DNA of 64,000 nt. It comes from Sphingomonas canadensis. Its GTDB lineage: Bacteria; Pseudomonadota; Alphaproteobacteria; Sphingomonadales; Sphingomonadaceae. Below, piece by piece: positions 1 to 8,577 of this stretch; within the stretch, counting starts at the first letter, position 1; each line of letters begins with the position of its first letter. The notes beneath the pieces were generated by a model. That model had not been told where the DNA came from. It saw nothing but the letters and a program-made list of their open reading frames with translations, and did not search any database. The DNA lies in NCBI RefSeq assembly GCF_026013525.1, contig NZ_JAPDRA010000001.1:248001-312000 (forward strand), in the 5' to 3' direction. A program made the position numbers and the translations under genes.

Positions 1-1091
1 AGTTCGACAATCTGAAGATCCAGACCGACGGCAGCTATGGCGGGCTGGGCCTGGTGGTGACGATGGAGGATGGCGCGGTGAAGGTCGTCGCGCCGACCGA
101 GGATACCCCCGCCGCGCGCGCGGGCATCAAGTCCGGCGACTATATCACCCATCTGGACGGCAAGTTCATCGTCGGCGGCAGCCTGGACGAGGCGATCGAG
201 CAGATGCGCGGCGCCCCCGGCACCAAGATCGCGCTGACCATCGTCCGCCCCGGCGCCGACAAGCCGCTCCAGTTCACCCTGACGCGCGAGACGATCGTCC
301 AGCGCCCGGTGAAGTGGGAGGTCCGCGGCGACGTGGGCTATATCAACATCAACACCTTCAACGCTTCGACCACGCAGGACACGCGCGATGCGATCCTGGC
401 GATCGAGAAGAAGCTGGGCCGCAAGCCGCTGGGCTATGTCGTCGACCTGCGCCAGAACGGTGGCGGCCTGTTGAGCGAGGCGATCGGCGTGTCCGACGTG
501 TTCCTGAGCCACGGCGAGATCGTGTCGCAGCGCGGGCGCGAGAAGAGCGACATCCAGCGTTATTTCGCCGAGCGGATGGTGCCCGGCGACATGGCGCGCG
601 GGCTGCCGGTGATCGTGCTGGTGGACGCCGGCACCGCTTCCGCGTCCGAGATCGTGGCCGGCGCGCTGCAGGACCACCATCGCGCGATCGTGATGGGCGA
701 GCGCAGTTTCGGCAAGGGATCGGTGCAGTCGATCCTGCAGATGGGCCCGCGCGCGGCGCTGCGGCTCACCACGGCGCGCTACTATACGCCGTCGGGCCAT
801 TCGGTGCAGGAGGGCGGCATCAAGCCCGACATCGCCGTGCCGCAGATCTCCGATCCGGATTACAAGAGCCGTCCGGTGCTGCGCGAGGCCGACCTGCGCC
901 GCCACCTGGTCAACCAGGCGAAGGTGGAGGACGGCGTGCTGGAGGAGGACGGCAAGCCCGATCCGCGCTTCAGCATGTCCGCGGAGGACCTGAAGAAGAA
1001 GGGCATCGAGGATTTCCAGCTCCACTATGCGCTGGAAACGATCGCCCGGCTGGGCGGCGGCACGCGCGCCACGGCCGCCAAGGCGCCGTAA
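1..1091 (+). CDS. ctpA: S41 family carboxy-terminal processing protease, 5' end cut off
   Basis: This is a periplasmic serine protease of the CtpA/Prc family. The reading frame is already open at base 3 and has no start inside the window, so the N-terminus (signal peptide and cap domain) lies to the left. What remains begins in the PDZ domain (the GLGLVV segment, then AGIKSGDYI), followed by the S41 core. The catalytic serine is in TASASEIVAGAL and the lysine partner is in RSFGKGSVQ, about 25 residues later; the family uses this Ser-Lys dyad. The YYTPSGHSVQ segment and the 'GIKPDI' turn after it are also typical. The C-terminal tail is charged and low in complexity. The downstream dsbB starts 17 bases after the stop, so the two may share a transcript. 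A GTG at 54 is internal to the PDZ domain and is not the real start. Confidence 0.95.
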   Translation, partial: FDNLKIQTDGSYGGLGLVVTMEDGAVKVVAPTEDTPAARAGIKSGDYITHLDGKFIVGGSLDEAIEQMRGAPGTKIALTIVRPGADKPLQFTLTRETIVQRPVKWEVRGDVGYININTFNASTTQDTRDAILAIEKKLGRKPLGYVVDLRQNGGGLLSEAIGVSDVFLSHGEIVSQRGREKSDIQRYFAERMVPGDMARGLPVIVLVDAGTASASEIVAGALQDHHRAIVMGERSFGKGSVQSILQMGPRAALRLTTARYYTPSGHSVQEGGIKPDIAVPQISDPDYKSRPVLREADLRRHLVNQAKVEDGVLEEDGKPDPRFSMSAEDLKKKGIEDFQLHYALETIARLGGGTRATAAKAP

Positions 1092-1108
1092 GGCAGGGAG
1101 GATAGCCG

Positions 1109-1594
1109 ATGCCTGCCGATGGGCTTGCCAGGGCGCGCTGGATCGCGCTGCTCGTTCCGCTCGGGCTGATGGCGGGGGCGCTGGGCTCCCAGTATATCGG
1201 CGGGCTCTATCCGTGCGAGATGTGCCATTGGCAGCGCTGGCCGCATTACGCCGCGATCGTGGTGGCGGCGGCCTCTTTCGCGGTAAAGCCGCGCCATGCG
1301 GTGTTGCCGCTGGTGCTGCTGGCCGGCGCTTTGGTGGCGGTCAGTGGCGCGATCGGCGTGTTCCACGCCGGCGTCGAATATCACTGGTGGCAGGGCATCA
1401 CCCCCTGCACCGCCGCGGCCGGCAAGGGGCAGAGCGGCATGGACCTGATCAACGCGATCTCGCGCGGGCCGCTGGTGCGGTGCGATGCGCCGCAATGGAC
1501 GCTGTGGGGCATCTCGCTGGCGGGGTTCAACGCGATGATCTCGCTGGCGGGCGCGGCCGCGGTGTTCGTGCTGGCGCTGCGCAAGGGGCGGTGA
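1109..1594 (+). CDS. dsbB: Disulfide bond formation protein B
   Basis: This 161-residue inner-membrane protein would reoxidise a DsbA-type thiol oxidase and pass the electrons to ubiquinone. Four hydrophobic segments are visible. The first periplasmic loop holds the CEMC pair (CxxC) near residue 32, and the second loop holds the other cysteine pair (TPCTA and VRCDAP); this is the DsbB arrangement. A GGGAGG ribosome binding site lies 7 bases before the ATG. The stop overlaps the next start (TGATG), so translation is probably coupled to the ubiquinone biosynthesis gene coq7. That neighbour fits functionally because DsbB needs quinone. The length and cysteine spacing match the short alphaproteobacterial DsbB-like form. 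Confidence 0.93.
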   Translation: MPADGLARARWIALLVPLGLMAGALGSQYIGGLYPCEMCHWQRWPHYAAIVVAAASFAVKPRHAVLPLVLLAGALVAVSGAIGVFHAGVEYHWWQGITPCTAAAGKGQSGMDLINAISRGPLVRCDAPQWTLWGISLAGFNAMISLAGAAAVFVLALRKGR

Positions 1595-2130
1595 TGGGCG
1601 GCTGGAAACCCGGCGATCCGCGTCCGGCGGCCGATTCGATGATCCGCGTCGATCAGGCCGGCGAATATGGCGCGACGCGCATCTATGCCGGCCAGCTCGC
1701 GGTGATGGGCGATCGATCGCCCGCCGCGCGCACGATCGCCGGCATGGCGGCGCAGGAGGAGCGCCACCGCAAGTTCTTCGACGCGATGATGGCCCGCCGC
1801 GGCGTGCGGCCGACCGCGCTCCAGCCCTTCTGGAACGTGGCGGGCTTCGCGCTGGGCGCGGTTACCGCCGCGATCGGCCCGCGCGCCGCCATGGCCTGCA
1901 CCGCCGCCGTGGAGACCGAGATCGACCGCCACTATGCCGAGCAGCTCGACCGTCTGGGCGACGGCGATCCCGAGCTGGGCGCCGCCGTGGCCGAGTTCCG
2001 CGCCGAGGAGATCGAGCATCGCGACGCCGCGATCGCCGCCGGTGCCGAGCAGGCGATTGGGTATCCGTTCATGTCCGGATTGATACGTGCGGGCTGCCGG
2101 GCTGCTATCGCGCTGGCGAAACGAATATAA
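1594..2130 (+). CDS. coq7: Demethoxyubiquinone hydroxylase Coq7
   Basis: This 178-residue di-iron enzyme performs the last ring hydroxylation of ubiquinone biosynthesis. The carboxylate-bridged di-iron ligands are all visible: the Glu of the AGEYGA segment near residue 22, the EERH motif, the Glu in VETEIDRHY, and the paired Glu/His in EEIEHRDAA. The gene starts at the ATG that shares one base with the dsbB stop. An upstream in-frame extension of the open frame reaches back through dsbB, but it has no family similarity and was discarded. The length equals the usual alphaproteobacterial Coq7. Confidence 0.95.
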   Translation: MGGWKPGDPRPAADSMIRVDQAGEYGATRIYAGQLAVMGDRSPAARTIAGMAAQEERHRKFFDAMMARRGVRPTALQPFWNVAGFALGAVTAAIGPRAAMACTAAVETEIDRHYAEQLDRLGDGDPELGAAVAEFRAEEIEHRDAAIAAGAEQAIGYPFMSGLIRAGCRAAIALAKRI

Positions 2131-2191
2131 TCAGGCGGAAACGGCACCCGGTCTCGCGCGTTGGCGGGCCGGAGCCGAGGAGGAGAACGAG

Positions 2192-2593
2192 ATGCTGAGC
2201 GACAAGGCGCTTCGGATGGCATTGGTGGCCGCGGCCATCGCGGTACCGGCGCTGTGGTCCGGCTCCGCGGCCGCGCAGAACGCGCCGGTCAACGGCGTAC
2301 GGCTGGTCTATGGCAACGACCCCTGCCCGGAGGGCGAGATCTGCGTCCGCGCGCCGGAGGCGGACCGCTATCGCATCCCCAAGGAACTGCGCACCGACAC
2401 CGAGATCCCGCGCGACAACCAGAGCTGGGCCGTCCGCCAGGAAGGCACGCTGGAAGCCGGGGGGAGCGGCACCGGAAGCTGTTCGGCCACCGGCGCGGGC
2501 GGCGGCACCGGCTGTTACCGTCAGGACGTGAAGAACTGGAAGGCCGACCGCAAGGCGCGCAAGAAGGAAGAGGCGAACCTGCCGCTCCCCTGA
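2192..2593 (+). CDS. Small exported protein of unknown function
   Basis: The 133-residue product has a clear Sec signal peptide (positively charged start, a hydrophobic stretch, then GSAAAQN at about residue 28). The mature part has four cysteines: one in NDPCPEGEICV and another after it form a tight pair, and two more sit in a Gly/Ser-rich loop near residue 100, suggesting two disulfides. The C-terminus is very basic and rich in lysine. I chose the ATG at 2192 because a GAGGAGGAG ribosome binding site precedes it and the signal peptide begins there; the open frame extends 35 codons upstream without support. I do not recognise a named family. It sits alone between coq7 and the convergent GT87 gene. 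Confidence 0.75.
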   Translation: MLSDKALRMALVAAAIAVPALWSGSAAAQNAPVNGVRLVYGNDPCPEGEICVRAPEADRYRIPKELRTDTEIPRDNQSWAVRQEGTLEAGGSGTGSCSATGAGGGTGCYRQDVKNWKADRKARKKEEANLPLP

Positions 2594-2634
2594 CCGGGGT
2601 TGCTTCTGCCGCCCGATAGCCCCGCCGCGCCGGT

Positions 2635-3879
2635 TCAGGCGGCGGCGGGAACATCCTCTTTGTCGGCGTCGAACAACACCTCGCGCTTCGGCGCCGCGAT
2701 CCAGGCGGGTGGCGGCAGGCGTATCGCGTCGGCGATGATCCACAGCATCGCCGCGCCGCGCACCCCGGCGGCGATCGCGATATGCGTGGGTGTGGTGGCA
2801 GGCCAGCCGCCCTCATTGCCCGCAAACCACCAGAATTCGGCGAAATAGCAGGCGATCCCAGCCACCGCGAACAGCGCGACCGGGCGCAGCCGCGGCGCCG
2901 TCATCAGCAGCACCGGATAGAGCCACAGGTCGAACTGCGGCGAATAGACCTTGTTGACCAGCAGGAACCACGCCAGCACCGGCCCGAACAGCACCCACAG
3001 ATGCGCCTGGTGCCGCCGCCAGCCGAACCCGACGATCGCGGCGAAGCCCAGCACCAGCAGCATCGCGGAATAGAGGTTGCGCTGGGGGATATCCGTAGAC
3101 CAGATCCCGAGCATGCCGGTGATCTCCCAGATCGACGCCGCCGTGCCCGAACGTTCGCTGGAGAAGCGGTAGAATTCGCTCCAATTCTCATAGCTGATCA
3201 GCGCCACCGGCAGATTCACCGCCGCCCAGGCGCCCACCGCCGACGCGGTAACGATCACGCCGCGCCGGATGCGGTCCGGCCAATCGGCCCCGTTGGCCAG
3301 CGCCTGCAGCCCGATCAGCGGCAACAGCAGCACCGGATAGAGCTTCGCCGCCAGCCCCAGACCGCCCAGCGCCGCGCCCTTGGCCAGCCGCCCGTCGCGC
3401 GCCGCCAGCATCGCCGTTACCGCGAAGGTGACCGCCAGCATGTCCCAATTATGCCCGACATAGAGGATCAGCGCCGGCGCGCAGGCCCAGGCCCACAGCC
3501 GCCGCGGCTCCATCCCCGCGCGCCACAGATGCCACATCACCACCGCCGCCAGCATGGCGTTGCCCAGCGCGGTCATCGCCAGGAACGGCCCCTCTTCGGT
3601 CCCGGCCGTGAACGGCCGCGCCAGCACCGCCTCCACCGCGATCAGGATGCCGGTGAGCACTGGATATTCCATCCGCCCGGTGAGATAGGGAACCGCGCCG
3701 TTCGCCAGGCCCCGCGCCGTCCAGAAGGGAACGGCGTCGCTGTAGCAGCCGGTGGTATATTGCTCGAGCCCGGTCCAGCCGCCGCCGAGGCAATGCGCCT
3801 TGAAGAGCCATCCGAGGAAGCAGGTGACAGCCAGCACGGCCATCAGCTTCTTGAGCAGCGAATCCCAGGTCGAGAACAT
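2635..3879 (-). CDS. Integral membrane glycosyltransferase of the GT87/DUF2029 type
   Basis: The 414-residue protein is almost wholly hydrophobic, with about ten membrane spans. The N-terminal periplasmic loop contains a segment with GCYSDAVPFWTARGL followed by a YPVLTG turn; the acidic residue here is in the place where polyprenyl-phosphate-dependent mannosyltransferases keep their catalytic Asp. The central KLYPVLLLPL helix and the VNKVYSPQFDLWLYP segment are also typical of GT87. The family transfers a sugar from a lipid-linked donor on the periplasmic side. Donor and acceptor cannot be told from sequence. The ATG at 3879 was chosen because the first membrane helix begins just after it. 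An upstream extension to 4014 would overlap the divergent hemerythrin gene. Confidence 0.8.
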   Translation of the reverse strand: MFSTWDSLLKKLMAVLAVTCFLGWLFKAHCLGGGWTGLEQYTTGCYSDAVPFWTARGLANGAVPYLTGRMEYPVLTGILIAVEAVLARPFTAGTEEGPFLAMTALGNAMLAAVVMWHLWRAGMEPRRLWAWACAPALILYVGHNWDMLAVTFAVTAMLAARDGRLAKGAALGGLGLAAKLYPVLLLPLIGLQALANGADWPDRIRRGVIVTASAVGAWAAVNLPVALISYENWSEFYRFSSERSGTAASIWEITGMLGIWSTDIPQRNLYSAMLLVLGFAAIVGFGWRRHQAHLWVLFGPVLAWFLLVNKVYSPQFDLWLYPVLLMTAPRLRPVALFAVAGIACYFAEFWWFAGNEGGWPATTPTHIAIAAGVRGAAMLWIIADAIRLPPPAWIAAPKREVLFDADKEDVPAAA

Positions 3880-3943
3880 GGCCCCATGCCTAGCGCGCGG
3901 ATCGTTCCGGGGAAACATCGGCGGCGCGGCACGTTTAGGCCGC

Positions 3944-4426
3944 ATGAGCAAATCACGAATCTTCGCCGATCTGATCGCCGACCATGAGCGCCAGCGCGAG
4001 CTGATCACCCGCATCGCCGAAACCTCAGGCGACAGCCCGGAGCGGCGCGAACTGTTCGAGACGCTGCGCCGCGAGCTCCAGGCGCATGCCGCCGCCGAGG
4101 AGGAGACGCTCTATGCCACGATGCTCGCCGATCCGGAGCTGCGCGACGACGCGCGCCATTCGGTTTCCGAGCACAAGGAGGTGGACGACATCCTGGGCGA
4201 GCTGGTGGAGACGGAGATGTCCTCGCCCGGCTGGCTGACGCGGTTCAAGACGATGCGCGAACGCTATCTCCACCATATCGACGAGGAAGAGGAGGAGATG
4301 TTCCCCACGGCGGAGAAGCGCCTCTCCGCGGCGGAGGAGGAACGGCTGGGCCGCGCGTTCGAGCGCCGCAAGCCGCGCGAGCTGGAGCGCGCGGAATCCG
4401 AACTGCCGGGCGACGCGCGCGAGTGA
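3944..4426 (+). CDS. Hemerythrin-like HHE domain protein
   Basis: This 160-residue soluble protein is one four-helix HHE bundle. The putative di-iron ligands are the His of IADHERQR, the HAAAEEE segment, the His of the VSEHKEVDD helix, and HHIDEEEEEMF. Members of this family bind O2 or NO, or repair iron-sulfur centres under stress. The C-terminal tail is highly charged and rich in Glu and Arg. It is transcribed divergently from the GT87 gene, with 64 bases between the two starts. A role in oxygen or nitric-oxide response is family knowledge; nothing here fixes the ligand. Confidence 0.88.
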   Translation: MSKSRIFADLIADHERQRELITRIAETSGDSPERRELFETLRRELQAHAAAEEETLYATMLADPELRDDARHSVSEHKEVDDILGELVETEMSSPGWLTRFKTMRERYLHHIDEEEEEMFPTAEKRLSAAEEERLGRAFERRKPRELERAESELPGDARE

Positions 4427-4442
4427 GGTAACTTACACCCCT

Positions 4443-4452
4443 GTCAATTGAC
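4443..4452. promoter_or_regulatory. Perfect 10-bp palindrome in the promoter of the beta-helix/cytochrome pair
   Basis: The sequence GTCAATTGAC is a perfect inverted repeat 46 bases before the ATG of the beta-helix gene, in a short AT-richer stretch (TTACACCCCTGTCAATTGACC). It could be an operator. No regulator gene is adjacent. Confidence 0.35.
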
Positions 4453-4497
4453 CCCCGCCTCCCGCCGCGCAATGATGCGCGCAAACAGGAGAGGCCG

Positions 4498-5697
4498 ATG
4501 ACCCGAAATGCCCTGCCCGCGGCGGCGATCGCCGCGTTGCTTGCCGCCGCCCCCGCCGCCGCGCGCGACATCGTGGTGGAGGCGGGCGCCAACGCCCAGG
4601 AACGCCTGCAGGCGGCACTGATCGAGGCGCAGCCGGGCGATGTGGTGAAGATCGGCGCGGGCCGTTTCGACCTGACCGACGGCCTGAGCCTGGACGTCGA
4701 TCGCGTCACCGTTCAGGGCGCGGGGCCGGACGCGACGATCCTGAGCTTCAAGGGCCAGCTCGGCGCGGGCGAGGGGCTGCTGGTCACCTCCGACGATGTC
4801 GTGCTGCGCGGCTTCGCGGTGGAGGACAGCCGGGGCGACGGCATCAAGTCGAAAGGCGCGGACCGCATCGTCTACAAGAACATCCGCGTCGAATGGACCG
4901 GCGGGCCAAAGGCGACCAACGGCGCCTATGGCGTCTATCCGGTCGAATCCAAATGGGTCCTGGTCGATGGCGTCACGGTGAAGGGCGCGTCGGACGCGGG
5001 CATCTATGTCGGCCAGTCGCAGCAGATCGTGGTGCGCAACTCGACGGTGAGCCAGAATGTGGCGGGGATCGAGATAGAGAACAGCCGCAACGCCGACGTT
5101 TACGACAATGTCGCCACACACAATACCGGCGGCATCCTGGTGTTCGATCTGCCCAGCCTGCCGGTGATGGGCGGCGGCGAGGTGCGCGTGTTCGACAACG
5201 CCGTGGTCGACAACGACACGCCCAACTTCGCCCCCAAGGGCAATATCGTCGCCAGCGTTCCCACGGGAACGGGCGTGCTGGTGATGGCGAACGACAATGT
5301 CCATGTCTTCAATAACGCGATGTCGGGCAACGGCACGGCGAATGTGATGATCGTTTCCTATCGCCAGCCGTTCGACGACAAGCGCTACAATCCGCTGCCG
5401 CGCGGGATCGTGGTGGAGGGCAATGCCCAGGGCCGCGCCGGTTTCGCACCCGCTATTCCCGGCGGTGAACAGATCGCGGCGGCGCTGGGCGGATCGCTGC
5501 CGCCCGTGCTGTGGGACGGGACGGGCGATGCCGCGCAGATCCATGTCGGCGGCGGCGTGGCCGTGCTGAGCCTGGGCCTGGCGCTCGGCGCCCCGCCGGA
5601 GACGGCGAAGCCCGCTCCGATGACGCTGGACGGCGCCAAGCCCGCGCCGCCGCCCGCAGTGGTGCTGCCCGCCGCCATGGAGGCCGCGGCCAAGTGA
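4498..5697 (+). CDS. Exported parallel beta-helix repeat protein (TIGR03805-like)
   Basis: The 399-residue protein starts with a Sec signal peptide (cleaved near AAARDIVVE). It then builds a right-handed beta-helix: successive rungs such as VDRVTVQGAG, DDVVLRGFAVEDS, QQIVVRNSTVSQN and NADVYDNVATHN run to about residue 310. The C-terminal 60 residues are rich in Pro and Ala. From memory, TIGR03805-type proteins are encoded next to SO2930-type diheme cytochromes, exactly as here: the stop overlaps the GTG of the cytochrome gene. The pair is probably translationally coupled. Substrate and reaction of the pair are unknown. The ATG at 4498 follows a CAGGAGAGG ribosome binding site. Confidence 0.85.
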   Translation: MTRNALPAAAIAALLAAAPAAARDIVVEAGANAQERLQAALIEAQPGDVVKIGAGRFDLTDGLSLDVDRVTVQGAGPDATILSFKGQLGAGEGLLVTSDDVVLRGFAVEDSRGDGIKSKGADRIVYKNIRVEWTGGPKATNGAYGVYPVESKWVLVDGVTVKGASDAGIYVGQSQQIVVRNSTVSQNVAGIEIENSRNADVYDNVATHNTGGILVFDLPSLPVMGGGEVRVFDNAVVDNDTPNFAPKGNIVASVPTGTGVLVMANDNVHVFNNAMSGNGTANVMIVSYRQPFDDKRYNPLPRGIVVEGNAQGRAGFAPAIPGGEQIAAALGGSLPPVLWDGTGDAAQIHVGGGVAVLSLGLALGAPPETAKPAPMTLDGAKPAPPPAVVLPAAMEAAAK

Positions 5698-6776
5698 AGC
5701 TGCTGGCCGCCGCGCTGCTGCTGTTCGCCGGAACGCTGGCCGCGCGGCCCGCGGCGCCGGGCGTGAACGACGCGGCGATCGTGGCGGAGGGCTTCGCGCC
5801 CAAGCTTTCGGACTATCGCTTCTTCACCGATGCGGCCGTCACCCGCCCGGCGGCGCGGGTGATGGGCTATGACCTGGAGACCGCGCTGTTCTCCGACTAT
5901 GCGGAGAAGCACCGCTATCTCTATGTGCCCGCGGGCGCGAAGGCCCGCTATGATGCTGAGAATATCCTCGGCCTGCCCGTCGGCAGCGCGCTGATCAAGA
6001 CCTTCGGCTATCGCCGCGGCGGGGTCTTCCGGCCGGTGGAGACGCGGCTGCTGCTGCACCGGGCGGGCGGCTGGGTGGCGCTGCCCTATGTCTGGAACGC
6101 GGAGGGGACGGACGCCGATCTTAAGCGCGCGGGGATGCGGCTGCCCGTCAGCTTCACCGATCCTTCGGGCGCACCGCGCAGCATCAGCTATGCCGTGCCC
6201 AACCAGAACCAGTGCAAGGATTGCCACGCGCTGTCAGGCACGATCACGCCGATCGGCCCCAAGGCGCGCTACCTGAACCATGGCGGCCAGTTGTCCGCGA
6301 TGGTGAAGGCCGGGCTGCTCGACCGCGCGCCCAGGGACGCGCCGCGCATCGCCCGCTGGGACGATCCCGCCCAGCCGCTGGACGCCCGGGCACGCGCCTA
6401 TCTGGAGATCAACTGCGCGCATTGCCACAATCCGAAGGGCGCGGCCTCCAACTCCGGCCTGTTCCTCGAAGGGAGCCGGCCCGCGGGCAACGCGACCGGG
6501 ATCGGCAAGCGCCCCGTGGCGGCGGGGCGCGGCAGCGGCGATGCCGAATTCGTGATCGCGCCGGGCCATCCGGAGGCATCGATCCTGGTCTATCGCCTGG
6601 AGAGCACCGATCCCGGCATCGCCATGCCGGAGCTTGGCCGCGCCACCGTGCATGCCGAGGGCGCGAAGCTGCTGCGCGACTGGATCGCCGCGATGCCGCA
6701 GGCCCAGGCGGCTGCGCTGGCCCGCACAGCCGGGTCGAGAACCGCTCCAGCCGCTACTTCAGCGCCTCCGCGATAG
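5694..6776 (+). CDS. SO2930-family diheme c-type cytochrome
   Basis: The 360-residue exported protein begins at a GTG that overlaps the stop of the beta-helix gene (GTGA). A signal peptide follows directly (VKLLAAALLLFAG). Two c-type heme motifs are present: CKDCH near residue 175 and CAHCH near residue 240. Conserved family segments are YLYVPAGAKARY, SYAVPNQNQCKDCH and INCAHCHNPKG. A late methionine in AMPELGR could be an axial ligand. The protein should act in the periplasm as an electron acceptor for an unknown oxidation linked to its beta-helix partner. Its last 23 bases overlap the convergent DJ-1/PfpI gene. Confidence 0.88.
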   Translation: MKLLAAALLLFAGTLAARPAAPGVNDAAIVAEGFAPKLSDYRFFTDAAVTRPAARVMGYDLETALFSDYAEKHRYLYVPAGAKARYDAENILGLPVGSALIKTFGYRRGGVFRPVETRLLLHRAGGWVALPYVWNAEGTDADLKRAGMRLPVSFTDPSGAPRSISYAVPNQNQCKDCHALSGTITPIGPKARYLNHGGQLSAMVKAGLLDRAPRDAPRIARWDDPAQPLDARARAYLEINCAHCHNPKGAASNSGLFLEGSRPAGNATGIGKRPVAAGRGSGDAEFVIAPGHPEASILVYRLESTDPGIAMPELGRATVHAEGAKLLRDWIAAMPQAQAAALARTAGSRTAPAATSAPPR

Positions 6777-7446
6777 CCTTCACCTTTTCGCGACGGCCGG
6801 GCGCATGTTGGGCCACCATCGCGTGATAACGCTCCAGCGTGGCGGCATCGGCGCGATCCGGCGTCCCCGAATCGAACGGCGGATACGGATCATATTCCAG
6901 GCTGAGCTGAACGAAGCGGGCATGCGCCTCGCCCCGGATCGCGGCGGTGAGCGCCAGCGCGAAATCGATCCCCGCGGTCACCCCGCCGCCGGTGACACGA
7001 TTGCCGTCGAACACCACCCGCTCCGCCACCGGCTCCACCCCGAAGAAGGCGAGCTGATCGCGCGAGGCCCAGTGGCACGCCGCGCGCCGCCCGGCCAGCA
7101 GCCCCGCCGCGGCGAGCAGCAGCGATCCGGTACACACGCTGGTCACCCATCGCGCGTCCGCGCCCACCTGTTTCAGCCAGGCGATCGTCTCCGCATCCTC
7201 CATCGCCGCCACGGTGCCGAAGCCGCCCGGCACGCACAGGATATCGGTGCGCGGCACATCGGCGAAGGCCGCGGTGGGCAGCAGCGGAAACTGCGCGTCG
7301 GTGGGCACCGGATCGCGCGTCTTCGCCACCAGATCGAGCCGCGCGCCGCCCAGCCGCGACAGCACCTGCGCCGGCGCGGTCAGATCGAGCTGGGTGACGC
7401 CCGGGAACAGCAGGAAGGCGATGTGCAGCGGGTCGGCTTCGGACAT
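6754..7446 (-). CDS. DJ-1/PfpI family protein, isonitrile-hydratase-like
   Basis: The 230-residue cytosolic protein has the DJ-1/PfpI fold: it opens with the LHIAFLLFPGVTQLDL strand and turn and has the nucleophile elbow SVCTGSLLLA, with Cys at residue 105. The Asp in TQLDLTAP near residue 21 corresponds to the general acid of Pseudomonas isonitrile hydratase. The central CHWASRDQLAFFG and GGVTAGIDFALAL segments match the subgroup that lacks the AraC DNA-binding half. Isonitrile hydratase adds water to R-NC to give an N-formamide; that activity is inferred from the subgroup only. The gene converges with the cytochrome gene and overlaps its end by 23 bases. Confidence 0.8.
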   Translation of the reverse strand: MSEADPLHIAFLLFPGVTQLDLTAPAQVLSRLGGARLDLVAKTRDPVPTDAQFPLLPTAAFADVPRTDILCVPGGFGTVAAMEDAETIAWLKQVGADARWVTSVCTGSLLLAAAGLLAGRRAACHWASRDQLAFFGVEPVAERVVFDGNRVTGGGVTAGIDFALALTAAIRGEAHARFVQLSLEYDPYPPFDSGTPDRADAATLERYHAMVAQHAPGRREKVKAIAEALK

Positions 7447-7516
7447 GCGGCGGCTCCGGGAAGATGCCAGCGCAGCGATACCGCGCCGGGCACCGGGGGC
7501 AAGTCATGTGACAGCG

Positions 7517-7544
7517 TTGTACAGGCGACGCGGCGCGCTATGCT
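7517..7544 (+). promoter_or_regulatory. Sigma-70-like promoter of the esterase gene
   Basis: TTGTAC and TATGCT are separated by 16 bases and lie about 30 bases before the ribosome binding site (GGAGGGG) of the esterase gene. The position and boxes fit a housekeeping promoter. Confidence 0.5.
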
Positions 7545-7570
7545 CCCCGCAACGACGAAGGAGGGGAAGG

Positions 7571-8527
7571 ATGCGCGCATGGATCGCGGCGGCCGTGCTG
7601 GCGGCGCTCGCCTGGGCTCCGGCCGCGGCGCAGGAAGCGCGCAAGCCAGGCGACTATCCCCTCACCGCCGACTCGCTCGTCCAGCCCGGCGTGGCGCGGG
7701 GCACGCTGGAGGGGCCGTTCGAGTTCCACAGCCACGTCTTCGCGGGAACGGTGCGGCGCTACTGGGTATATGTCCCGGCGACCTATGATCCCGCGCGGCC
7801 GCCCAACCTGCTGCTGTTCCAGGACGGCCAGCGCGCCACCAACCCCGATGGATCGCTGCGCATCCCCGCCGTGCTCGACAATCTGATCGCCAAGGGCGCC
7901 ATCCCGCCGACGCTGGGCGTGTTCGTGACACCGGGGAACCTGGGCGAACATTATCCGGCGGACCTGGGCATGAAGAACCCCGATCACCGCGCGCAGGAAT
8001 ATGACGCGCTGGACGATGCCTATGCGCGGATGCTGACCGGCGAGCTGTTGCCTGAAGTCGCGCGGCGCTGGCGCTTTACGGACGATCCCGCCCGGCGCGC
8101 GATCGGCGGCACCAGCAGCGGGGCGATCGCCGCCTTCACCGCCGCCTGGCACCGGCCTGATGCCTTCGGCAACGTGATCAGCATGATCGGCAGCTATACC
8201 TCGATCGGCTATGCCCCCGCAGAAGCCGGCCGCCCGATGCGCCCCGGCGGCGACCTCTACCCCGGGCTGATCCGCAAGAGCCCGATCCGGCCGATCAGCA
8301 TCTTCCTGCAGGACGGATCGAACGACCTGGACAATGCGCACGGCAACTGGTTCCTCGCCAACCAGCAGATGCTTGCAGCGCTCAACTGGGCCAATGCCGA
8401 TGCCGACGCGCGCGGCGACCGCGGACCGCGCTATCGCATCGCCCATGTGTGGGGCGACGGCGGCCATTCGGACCAGCATGGCGGGGCGATCCTGCCCGAT
8501 ATCCTGCGCTGGCTTTGGGGCTCCTGA
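7571..8527 (+). CDS. Exported esterase of the enterochelin-esterase/esterase D type
   Basis: This 318-residue alpha/beta hydrolase has a Sec signal peptide (cleaved after AAAQ near residue 21). It matches Fes/YieL-like esterases: the oxyanion-strand segment RRYWVYVPATYD, then LLLFQDGQR, and a nucleophile elbow GGTSSGAIAAF. The Asp lies in QDGSNDLDN and the His in GDGGHSDQHG, completing the triad. The family hydrolyses esters of carbohydrates, catecholate siderophores or lipids in the periplasm or outside. The substrate cannot be fixed here. The ATG at 7571 follows GGAGGGGAAGG. It stands alone, upstream of the convergent efflux operon. Confidence 0.87.
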   Translation: MRAWIAAAVLAALAWAPAAAQEARKPGDYPLTADSLVQPGVARGTLEGPFEFHSHVFAGTVRRYWVYVPATYDPARPPNLLLFQDGQRATNPDGSLRIPAVLDNLIAKGAIPPTLGVFVTPGNLGEHYPADLGMKNPDHRAQEYDALDDAYARMLTGELLPEVARRWRFTDDPARRAIGGTSSGAIAAFTAAWHRPDAFGNVISMIGSYTSIGYAPAEAGRPMRPGGDLYPGLIRKSPIRPISIFLQDGSNDLDNAHGNWFLANQQMLAALNWANADADARGDRGPRYRIAHVWGDGGHSDQHGGAILPDILRWLWGS

Positions 8528-8529
8528 TC

Positions 8530-8568
8530 CTGTCCGCTTTTGGCGGGAGCGGGCCGGTGCCGCCTGAT
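8530..8568. repeat. Intergenic repeat, short form (related to 51957-52117)
   Basis: This stretch reads CTGTCCGC-TTTTGGCGG followed directly by GGAGCGGGCCGGTGCCGCCTGA. The same two blocks flank a hairpin about 100 bases long at 51957-52117. The first block forms a small hairpin (CCGC/GCGG). It lies between the convergent esterase and emrB genes and may also serve as their terminator. It looks like a dispersed intergenic element seen here in a collapsed form. Confidence 0.5.
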
Positions 8569-8577
8569 CCTAAACCG

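Noticed and set aside
7511-7535. A third copy of the 23-nt motif (TTGTACAGGCGAC)
   Set aside because: The match is short and gapped. The sequence is better explained as the -35 box of a promoter with TATGCT 16 bases later.
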